A stretch of DNA of 5,505 nucleotides from Acidobacteriota bacterium (lineage in GTDB: Bacteria; Acidobacteriota; Blastocatellia; Pyrinomonadales; Pyrinomonadaceae), in the NCBI GenBank assembly GCA_029777145.1, contig JAKOSS010000333.1, positions 1 through 5,505 of the forward strand, in the 5' to 3' direction. The notes beneath the pieces were generated by a model that worked only from the letters and a program-made list of their open reading frames with translations, ran no database searches and had not been told where the DNA came from. Position 1 is the stretch's first letter; each line of letters opens with the position of its first letter. Made by a program: the position numbers and the translations under genes. Positions 1-5,226 of the stretch are shown here, piece after piece.

Positions 1-1050
1 GCGGCGACTCCCGATCCGGAGCAGGCGCGGTTCGGGAACTTCAAGCACCAGCTTCATCTGGACATGGAACTTCAGTGTTCGCAGTGCCATAAGTTTCCGA
101 CGGCAAATTGGGACAAGGTGCGCGCCAAGGAAGTTGCGTTTCCGGACGTGACCGACTTTCCGAAACACGATTCGTGCCTCGATTGTCATCGCGATCAGTT
201 CTTCAACGGGAATCCGCCGACGATCTGCAGCAACTGCCATGTCAATCCGGGACCGAGCGATTCGACCCGATTTCCTTTCCCGAACCCGCGCGAGATCTTT
301 GACGAAACACCCCGCGGCAAGAAGTCGGAATCGGAATTCAAAGTCGAATTTCCGCACGACAAGCATGTCGAGATCGTGAGCCGGAACACGGCGCCGAGAG
401 CGATCCGCGGAGCCTTGTTCGTCAACGCGCGCGCGGCGGCGAGCGAAGACAGCTGCAAAGTCTGCCATGCGGTTTACAGGCCGCAGGGTAAGGACGCCGA
501 CGAATACTTCACGCCGCCGCCGAAGAATCTCGGAGACGGGTTCTGGCTCAAGAAGGGAACCTTCGAACGCTCGCCGATCGGCCACACGACGTGCTTCACA
601 TGTCATTCCGAGGATTCCGGGATCGCCCCGGCGCCGACCGACTGCGGCACGTGTCATAAGGTCAAGGAGCCGCTGCCGGCGACGGATTTCAGCCAGGAGA
701 TGGCGAACAAGGTCGGACTCGACGACAAGATCATGCTCTTGGCATGGAAGCGGCGGACGTCATCCGCGACATTCAGGCATGAGTGGGAAAGCCATGCGGA
801 CCTGAATTGCTCGCAATGCCACAACGTGATGACCCTGAAGACATCCGTGATCGCGACCAAGAAAGTCCCGGTGCTGTCGTGCATGGGTTGCCACATCACC
901 GGAACCGTCGATGACGGCGGCGTGCTGAATGCGGAAGTCGATTCACGCAAGAAGAATCCGAACTTCACGTGCGTCAAGTGCCATATATCTTACGGAAAGA
1001 TGCCGGTTCCCGAATCGCATCTGAAAGCCATCGTGGAGGCAGGGAAATAG
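1..1050 (+). CDS. Multiheme cytochrome c with c7-type triheme modules (5' end outside window)
   Basis: The reading frame is open from base 1 to the TAG at 1048-1050, giving 349 visible residues. The ATG at 64 is unlikely to be the start: residues just before it form the conserved F-x-H-x-x-H ligand motif (FKHQLH, residues 14-19) of the first haem module, and an exported cytochrome also needs a signal peptide, which must lie upstream. Nine CxxCH motifs have first cysteines at residues 26, 59, 76, 152, 198, 215, 270, 294 and 324. They fall into three triheme units, each preceded by F-x-H-x(2-4)-H, as in cytochrome c7/c3-like proteins with bis-His haems. Module 2 carries about 28 residues between its His pair and its first haem, against 5-6 in modules 1 and 3. 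The role is periplasmic or extracellular electron transfer. The next gene follows after 2 bases, so the two are very likely cotranscribed. The family call is firm; partner and acceptor are unknown. Confidence 0.93.
   Translation, partial: AATPDPEQARFGNFKHQLHLDMELQCSQCHKFPTANWDKVRAKEVAFPDVTDFPKHDSCLDCHRDQFFNGNPPTICSNCHVNPGPSDSTRFPFPNPREIFDETPRGKKSESEFKVEFPHDKHVEIVSRNTAPRAIRGALFVNARAAASEDSCKVCHAVYRPQGKDADEYFTPPPKNLGDGFWLKKGTFERSPIGHTTCFTCHSEDSGIAPAPTDCGTCHKVKEPLPATDFSQEMANKVGLDDKIMLLAWKRRTSSATFRHEWESHADLNCSQCHNVMTLKTSVIATKKVPVLSCMGCHITGTVDDGGVLNAEVDSRKKNPNFTCVKCHISYGKMPVPESHLKAIVEAGK
1041..1045 (+). promoter_or_regulatory. Ribosome binding site that decides the GTG start of the 15-haem lipoprotein gene
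   Basis: AGGGA lies 7 bases upstream of GTG at 1053, inside the last codons of the preceding gene; GGAGG at 1035-1039 is a second, more distant match (13 bases). The in-frame ATG at 969 has no such site, would overlap the preceding gene by 82 bases, and would put about 28 extra polar residues before the lipoprotein signal. The arrangement suggests translational coupling. Confidence 0.6.
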
Positions 1051-1052
1051 TC

Positions 1053-2372
1053 GTGCAGACGCCGGAACCGAAACAAGAACGTCGATCGACCGGAAGAAGA
1101 ACCGCGCTTCGCGGCGCGGTCGTGCTGTTGTTTGCACTGATCGCATTCGGAAACTTGCTGACATCGTGTTCGAAGGAACCGACGCATCTGGAAACCGGCG
1201 AGAACAATCCGGTCACTCCGTTGATCGAGGATGCGACGTCGACCGATCCGATGACGAACGTCGATTTTTCGAAGTTCATGCACGACGGTCCGCGGCACAA
1301 GAACTTGCCCTGCCTGCTTTGCCACCAGCGGAACGACGACACGACGAAGGTCGGGTTCGCCCCGCATGTCTCGTGCGCCGGCTGCCATACGCCGCAGTTT
1401 GACGACCCGTCGCATCCGATCTGTCTGATCTGCCACGAAAAGCAGGGATCAGCGGAACTCAAGCCATTCCCGCCGATCAAGAGTTTCAGCGTGAAGTTCG
1501 ATCATCAGGCGCATTTCAAGGAAACGAATTGCGCGACCTGCCATAAGTCGCAGGGCTCGGGAATGAGCATTCCGCACGATCAGAACGCCCACACGACCTG
1601 TTACCAGTGCCACACGGCACTCAAGACCGTCGGAGAGAACAACATCGGTCGGTGCTCGACGTGTCACGAACTCGGTCCGCGCAACCCGATCGTCGATTCG
1701 ACGGCCCAGATCGGATTCAATTTCGATCATTCGAAGCACGGCAAGGTCGACTGCATGAGTTGTCATCATGCGTTGGCCGGCAACGGGATGTCCGAGATCA
1801 ACGTCTCGATGCATTCAAACGCGGCCAACAGTTGCGCGACATGTCACAACGGCTCGCGGGCGTTCGGGGCGAACAACTTCGCCAATTGCCGGCAATGCCA
1901 CAATGAGATCGGCGGACAGAAGACTTTTGGCATCAAGTTCAGTCATACAACTCATACGAAGCAACAGTGTTCCGTCTGCCACAAGCCGGCCGGAAAGACC
2001 GGCAACTTCGTCGTTCCCGACGGTCAGGCGGCGCACAATACATGCTGGCAATGTCATTCTCCGACAAAAGGCGGCGGGAGCTTCCTGAACGGAAAGTGCT
2101 TCACCTGCCATCAGCCCGGCGGGACGAATACGATCACGGCGTCGTCACCGGTCATCGCGGGCGGCTTCGCGCATACGAAGCACACTTTCATGGATTGCGA
2201 CGCGTGTCATTCACCCGCCGACGGGAAGATGAACGCTCCGGCGGTTGCGATGCATAAATCGACAAAGGCCGCGATGAGCTGTGCGTCGTGTCATGACAAC
2301 AGCACGGCCTTCGGCGAGAGCTTCCAGAATTGCAAGAAATGTCACGTCGGCAACAAGTTCGGTAAGTCGTAG
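1053..2372 (+). CDS. Pentadecaheme c-type cytochrome lipoprotein made of five triheme (c7-like) modules
   Basis: The 439-aa product starts at GTG 1053. The N-terminus is a lipoprotein signal: basic residues (R10, R11, R15, R16, R20), a hydrophobic stretch at about 21-36, and the lipobox LTSC with Cys39 as the lipidated residue. Ser40 follows, so outer-membrane sorting is plausible by E. coli rules. Fifteen CxxCH motifs have first cysteines at 87/108/124, 160/183/201, 234/261/279, 306/331/349 and 382/410/427, i.e. five triheme units. Units 2-5 each open with F-x-H-x-x-H, the distal ligands typical of c7-type bis-His cytochromes; unit 1 has H77 and H82 in a wider spacing. No other domain is visible, so the protein is essentially a haem wire. 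The tandem c7 design resembles the dodecahaem GSU1996-type proteins of Geobacter, with one module more. It is probably the second gene of an operon and is followed by a terminator 40 bases on. Role inferred: electron conduction across the periplasm or at the outer membrane. Confidence 0.95.
   Translation: MQTPEPKQERRSTGRRTALRGAVVLLFALIAFGNLLTSCSKEPTHLETGENNPVTPLIEDATSTDPMTNVDFSKFMHDGPRHKNLPCLLCHQRNDDTTKVGFAPHVSCAGCHTPQFDDPSHPICLICHEKQGSAELKPFPPIKSFSVKFDHQAHFKETNCATCHKSQGSGMSIPHDQNAHTTCYQCHTALKTVGENNIGRCSTCHELGPRNPIVDSTAQIGFNFDHSKHGKVDCMSCHHALAGNGMSEINVSMHSNAANSCATCHNGSRAFGANNFANCRQCHNEIGGQKTFGIKFSHTTHTKQQCSVCHKPAGKTGNFVVPDGQAAHNTCWQCHSPTKGGGSFLNGKCFTCHQPGGTNTITASSPVIAGGFAHTKHTFMDCDACHSPADGKMNAPAVAMHKSTKAAMSCASCHDNSTAFGESFQNCKKCHVGNKFGKS
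1488..2345 (+). repeat. ABAB duplication of a six-haem unit within the 15-haem cytochrome gene
   Basis: Triheme modules 2 and 4 (about 1488-1667 and 1929-2111) resemble each other: haem spacings are 23/18 and 25/18 residues, and both have H-[TN]-T-C-x-Q-C-H at the second haem. Modules 3 and 5 (about 1713-1901 and 2160-2345) share a different pattern: spacings 27/18 and 28/17, an MH about 8-10 residues before SCA[TS]CH, and AFG-x(4-5)-NC before the last haem. The period is about 146-148 residues. This fits one tandem duplication of a hexahaem unit after the A/B divergence. Module 1 (1263-1436) is the outlier. Confidence 0.8.
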
Positions 2373-2412
2373 ATGATCTCGGATAAAGTGTTTTCGCCTC
2401 CTCCTCTGTTGT

Positions 2413-2450
2413 GCGGCCGTCCGATGGTTCGGATGGCCGCTTCTTTCATT
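2413..2450 (+). terminator. Rho-independent terminator of the triheme-module cytochrome operon
   Basis: A 12-base stem pairs 2413-2424 with 2429-2440 (GCGGCCGTCCGA with TCGGATGGCCGC, one G-T wobble), closed by the 4-base loop TGGT and followed by TTCTTTCATT. It lies 40 bases after the stop of the 15-haem gene and has the right polarity to end that transcript. Confidence 0.85.
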
Positions 2451-2812
2451 GGGGACGCCCGACTTGATTGACGTCCGGGGCGGAGAAGATTCGGACACCG
2501 GGCAATGCCGGTTCGCGATCATTGTCGGTTCAGACGATCCGCACCGCCCGGGCCCGGATTACGCGATGGAGATCGCCGGTCTCGAATCGTAGCGATCGAT
2601 GCAGAAACCGGCGTCAGGTCGCTTGCCTTTGCCAAAATGACCGTTGAGGTCCGCGGCGCGGCGATCCGATCAGATTGGAAGTTGAGAGGTCGAAGATGCG
2701 CGGGCAAAATCTTCCAACGCGTGGTACGGATCGGCGGCGTCGAAGTCGGTTTTGCGCCGCCGAATTTGTCGGCAAAGCCGCATCTTTTTTCGGTATCGTG
2801 ACGCGTGTCACT
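2451..2812. other. Intergenic stretch without a recognisable gene
   Basis: About 360 GC-rich bases lie between the upstream terminator and the AT-rich promoter region. A 98-codon frame (2505-2801, +) and shorter minus-strand frames exist, but they show no haem motif, signal peptide or familiar domain, are arginine-rich and of biased composition, and I see no convincing ribosome binding site. Several inverted repeats are present: CGCCGGT at 2574-2580 with ACCGGCG at 2607-2613 (perfect 7 bp, 26-base loop), GAAGAT at 2692-2697 with ATCTTC at 2709-2714, and TTGGAAG at 2675-2681 with CTTCCAA at 2711-2717, the last two being mutually exclusive. It could be a decayed gene, a small RNA locus or a spacer. 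Confidence 0.5.
2733..2790 (+). terminator. Overlapping hairpins followed by a T6 run, possible weak terminator or attenuator-like structure
   Basis: GGCGGCG (2733-2739) pairs with CGCCGCC (2755-2761); GCCGA (2759-2763) pairs with TCGGC (2769-2773); CGGC (2770-2773) pairs with GCCG (2777-2780), and CATCTTTTTT (2781-2790) follows. Adjacent pairings share bases, so they compete. The last stem is only 4 bp, which is weak for an intrinsic terminator. It sits upstream of the predicted promoter, so it would act on read-through or on an RNA from the preceding intergenic stretch. Confidence 0.3.
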
Positions 2813-2854
2813 ACCGCTAAGTCCCGAAGATACTAAAATTAAATAGCTAATGAT

Positions 2855-2884
2855 TTGGCATAGCGAATTATCAGCAGATTTTAT
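2855..2884 (+). promoter_or_regulatory. Candidate sigma70-type promoter of the CbcL-like gene
   Basis: About 2815-2908 is clearly AT-richer than its surroundings. TTGGCA (2855-2860) can serve as -35 and TTTTAT (2879-2884) as -10 with an 18-base spacer, which predicts a leader of about 30 bases before the ATG. The -10 match is imperfect and TTATAT/TATATT just downstream are alternatives. The upstream terminators support an independent transcription unit. Confidence 0.4.
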
Positions 2885-2895
2885 ATTCCATAGCG
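2859..2895 (+). repeat. Direct repeat CATAGCG, 30 bases apart, flanking the candidate -10 region
   Basis: CATAGCG occurs at 2859-2865 and again at 2889-2895. The copies start exactly 30 bases apart, close to three helical turns, with one overlapping the end of the candidate -35 and the other near the expected transcription start. This geometry would suit a repressor or activator, but two 7-base copies can also occur by chance. Confidence 0.3.
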
Positions 2896-2908
2896 TTTTT
2901 TTCCTTTC

Positions 2909-2913
2909 GGAGG
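2909..2913 (+). promoter_or_regulatory. Strong Shine-Dalgarno site of the CbcL-like gene
   Basis: GGAGG lies 7 bases before ATG 2921 and fixes that start, which also places a basic n-region (MRLKR) and a hydrophobic segment at the N-terminus. Confidence 0.85.
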
Positions 2914-2920
2914 AACCCAG

Positions 2921-4819
2921 ATGAGGTTGAAAAGACTTGTTACGATCGCAATGATCCTTCTTTTCTCGCTGTTTTTCGCCGCATCATATTTCTATCGTCC
3001 CGAAGTCACTGAGGCCCAGTCTCAACCCGGTCCGACGAGCGCGAATACCAACGCCGCCCCGACCGAAACGGCTCCGAGCGAAGTGAAGCTTGTAATGCAG
3101 TGCGAACAATGTCACGGAGCCGGCAAGACCTTGCCATTTCTCGGCGGCGAGAAATTCCACAAGGAGCCGCACCGCGATTATGATCTCGGCTTTCACGCGA
3201 AAGCCGCAAATAACGGCAAAAAAGCCGCGTCGTGTCTGGATTGTCACGCCGTCAACGGTGACATGAGCACGATCATGTCGGCGGCGAATCCAAAATCCAC
3301 GATTTTCCGCGGAAATATCTCTCAGACGTGCGGGAGATGTCACAGCGACGCGGCCATCGTGTCGAACGGGACCGGGCTCTCGACGCGTCCGGCACTCGCG
3401 TACGCCGAGAGCGTTCACGGAAAAGCCCTTTCGCGGGGCAATTTGAAAGCGGCTGTCTGCACGGACTGTCACCGGGCGCACGACATCTTGCCCGGAACCG
3501 ACTCGTCCTCGCCGATCTCGAAATTCAATGTCGCTCAGACATGCGGCAAATGCCACGGCGAGATCTTTCAGGAATTCAATGAAAGTGTCCACGGAGTTTC
3601 GCTCCAACGCGGCAATTTCCAGTCGCCGAACTGCACCGATTGCCACGGAATTCACGGGATCAAGTCGCACACGGAATCGAGAACCGCGCTCGGACTCACC
3701 GGCTGTTCGCAATGTCACGACGGTGTCCGGCTGACGCAGGACTACGGAATTCCCGCCGGGCGGGTCACGAGTTTCCAGGACAGTTACCATGGCAGGGCGC
3801 TCAAACACGGATCGGACGTCGTTGCCGACTGCGCCAGTTGTCACGGCGTTCACAACATTCTTCCGTCCACCAATCCAAAGTCGCTGATCTATCCCGAAAA
3901 TCTGGTGACGACATGCGGCCAGTGCCATATCGGCGCGGGCACGAATTTCGCCGTCGGGAAGGTGCATCTCGACACGCCGGCGTCGCAGGACATCGGCAGC
4001 ATCGGCATCACCTGGGTCCGCAACATATATTTGTTCCTGATATTTACGGTCGTCGGCGGAATGCTGCTCCACAACGGCATTATCTGGTACCGGAAGGTAG
4101 TCGCGAAGCGAAATGCGACCGTCCGGACGATCAACCGGATGTCGCGCAACCAGCGGATCCAGCATTGGCTGTTGTTGACAAGCTTTATTGTGCTCGTCAT
4201 CTCGGGATTCGCGCTGCAGTATCCGGACGGATGGCTCGGCATCCTTGCCGGTGGCAGCGAGACGGTTCGCCGCATCGTTCACCGGATCGCGGCCGTCATC
4301 ATGATCGCCGTCGGCGTCTTTCATGTCGGATATATTCTCTTTGCAAAGGAGGGACGACAGTGGATGTTCGATATGCTGCCGACGAAGAAGGATTTCTCCG
4401 ATTTCTGGCAGAATTTCAGCCATTTCGTGCTCAAGAAGGGCGACGCTCCGAAGTTCGCCAGGTTCCGTTATGCCGACAAGGCAGAATACTGGGCGGTCGT
4501 TTGGGGCACGATCCTCATGGGATTGACCGGTCTGATGATCTGGTTCAAGGTCGGATTGTTCAGCTTTCTGCCGCGCTGGGCCGTTGATATTGCCATCGCG
4601 ATCCATTTTTACGAGGCCGTATTGGCGACTCTCGCGATCGTGGTCTGGCACTTCTACCACGTGATCTTCGATCCGGACGTCTATCCGCTGAATTGGGCGT
4701 TTTACGACGGAAAGATGAGCGAAGAGATGTTCAGGGAAGAACACGAGCAGGCGTGGGAGGACATGAATCAGGAACAGGCCGAAGCCGTGGAAGCGACGGA
4801 AGCTGAAGCCGAAGGCTAA
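2921..4819 (+). CDS. CbcL-like inner-membrane cytochrome: nonahaem c domain fused to a b-type cytochrome domain
   Basis: The 632-aa product begins with a signal peptide or anchor (MRLKR, hydrophobic about 6-25) and a Pro/Thr/Ala-rich linker to about 55. Nine CxxCH motifs have first cysteines at 61, 105, 137, 180, 208, 238, 262, 304 and 332. The last eight form four diheme repeats of the pattern S-x-H-G, C-x-D/S-C-H-x-x-H, then T-C-G-x-C-H. About five membrane helices follow (roughly 363-390, 412-432, 448-475, 522-544, 553-583), with RIQHW and SGF at helix 2 as in the b561/formate-dehydrogenase-gamma/hydrogenase cytochrome b group. Candidate b-haem ligands are H384, H415, H454, H468, H562, H577 and H580. 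With the haem domain outside, the Glu-rich tail (about 598-632) is cytoplasmic. Nine c haems plus a b domain is the architecture described for Geobacter CbcL, a menaquinol oxidoreductase used with low-potential acceptors. The same role is inferred here, and a quinone-reducing direction cannot be excluded. The gene is monocistronic, between its own promoter and terminator. Confidence 0.93.
   Translation: MRLKRLVTIAMILLFSLFFAASYFYRPEVTEAQSQPGPTSANTNAAPTETAPSEVKLVMQCEQCHGAGKTLPFLGGEKFHKEPHRDYDLGFHAKAANNGKKAASCLDCHAVNGDMSTIMSAANPKSTIFRGNISQTCGRCHSDAAIVSNGTGLSTRPALAYAESVHGKALSRGNLKAAVCTDCHRAHDILPGTDSSSPISKFNVAQTCGKCHGEIFQEFNESVHGVSLQRGNFQSPNCTDCHGIHGIKSHTESRTALGLTGCSQCHDGVRLTQDYGIPAGRVTSFQDSYHGRALKHGSDVVADCASCHGVHNILPSTNPKSLIYPENLVTTCGQCHIGAGTNFAVGKVHLDTPASQDIGSIGITWVRNIYLFLIFTVVGGMLLHNGIIWYRKVVAKRNATVRTINRMSRNQRIQHWLLLTSFIVLVISGFALQYPDGWLGILAGGSETVRRIVHRIAAVIMIAVGVFHVGYILFAKEGRQWMFDMLPTKKDFSDFWQNFSHFVLKKGDAPKFARFRYADKAEYWAVVWGTILMGLTGLMIWFKVGLFSFLPRWAVDIAIAIHFYEAVLATLAIVVWHFYHVIFDPDVYPLNWAFYDGKMSEEMFREEHEQAWEDMNQEQAEAVEATEAEAEG
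3182..3928 (+). repeat. Four tandem diheme modules in the CbcL-like protein
   Basis: Modules lie at about 3182-3343, 3404-3556, 3578-3718 and 3773-3928 (residues 88-141, 162-212, 220-266, 285-336). Shared features are [FVY]H[GA] at the start, C-x-[DS]-C-H, and a second haem often written TCGxCH. NPKS before the second haem recurs in modules 1 and 4. The distal His three residues after the first haem His (H187, H245, H311) is replaced by Asn112 in module 1. Confidence 0.8.
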
Positions 4820-4842
4820 GTTCTCGGTCACCTCAAAACGAT

Positions 4843-4881
4843 GGCATGGCGCCGGGTGACGCGCCATGCCGTTTTTCTTTT
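4843..4881 (+). terminator. Rho-independent terminator of the CbcL-like gene
   Basis: A perfect 10-bp stem pairs GGCATGGCGC (4843-4852) with GCGCCATGCC (4861-4870) around an 8-base loop, followed by GTTTTTCTTTT. It starts 23 bases after the stop codon. On the opposite strand the stem is followed by ATCGTTTTG, so some bidirectional activity is possible. Confidence 0.9.
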
Positions 4882-5156
4882 GCCGTGATCGCGGACCGGC
4901 CTCTCAACATCACGGTAAATCGCCGTCGGAAGCAATTGTCTGCGTCGGTTCCTGCGGTTCCGCGGGCGGGTGGCGCCATCGATTGACAAGAATCGCATCG
5001 AGGGCAAGTGAACATGTCGGCGCATCGTCGGAATTGCGGTCGCGCGGAGTCTAATTGGCAGTCCGCGCGCTGCGAGTTGAAACAGCCAGTCGTCGAAGCA
5101 TGGGCAGTGATCGAAGCCGTCCCCTCGTTCTGGTTCGTACGCGATCGATGATTTGG
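4882..5156. other. Convergent intergenic stretch without a recognisable gene
   Basis: About 275 bases lie between the two convergent terminators. Open frames on both strands (up to about 150 codons on the minus strand, running into the neighbouring gene region) show no haem motif, signal sequence or domain I recognise, and are best explained by GC-rich composition. The only clear structure is the 8-bp hairpin at 5041-5069. Confidence 0.5.
5041..5069. repeat. Perfect 8-bp inverted repeat
   Basis: CGCGCGGA (5041-5048) pairs with TCCGCGCG (5062-5069) around a 13-base loop. No T-run follows on either strand, so it is not a typical terminator. It could be a protein-binding palindrome or chance in GC-rich DNA. 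Confidence 0.4.
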
Positions 5157-5200
5157 AACCAAAAGGAATCGGGACCTCCTCGAATGAGAAGATCCCGACT
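5157..5200 (-). terminator. Rho-independent terminator of the minus-strand cytochrome gene
   Basis: Arms 5169-5181 and 5186-5198 enclose a 4-base loop. Read as plus-strand RNA the stem has two C-A mismatches, but as minus-strand RNA both become G-U wobbles, giving a continuous 13-bp stem (extendable to 15), followed by TTCCTTTTGGTT. It begins 26 bases after the minus-strand stop, so its strand preference agrees with the gene it serves. Confidence 0.82.
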
Positions 5201-5226
5201 TTGGATCGAAGCAATGCCGAACGGCG

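Noticed and set aside
64..66. ATG at 64 as the true start of the first cytochrome
   Set aside because: The frame is open upstream and encodes the conserved FKHQLH ligand motif just before it; starting here would leave an exported cytochrome without a signal peptide.
969..1052. ATG at 969 as the start of the 15-haem protein
   Set aside because: It lies inside the preceding gene next to its last haem motif and would add 28 polar residues before the lipoprotein signal; GTG 1053 has a ribosome site and gives a normal lipoprotein leader.
1263..2345. Regularly spaced repeats as a CRISPR array
   Set aside because: The periodicity is at protein level (haem modules), the units are not near-identical DNA repeats, and they are within a continuous coding frame.
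2505..2801. 98-codon frame in the intergenic stretch as a small gene
   Set aside because: No domain, signal or convincing ribosome site, Arg-rich composition, and it runs through the hairpin cluster and T6 run.
2856..2872. Sigma54-type promoter (TGGCA element) before the CbcL-like gene
   Set aside because: TGGCA at the -24 position has no TTGCA-like -12 partner at the required distance.
2984..4867. Long open frame (627 codons) on the minus strand, antisense to the CbcL-like gene
   Set aside because: It lies almost wholly opposite a well-supported nine-haem cytochrome gene, has no recognisable domain or ribosome site, is rich in Arg/Asp typical of antisense frames in GC-rich genes, and would run through the terminator at 4843-4870.
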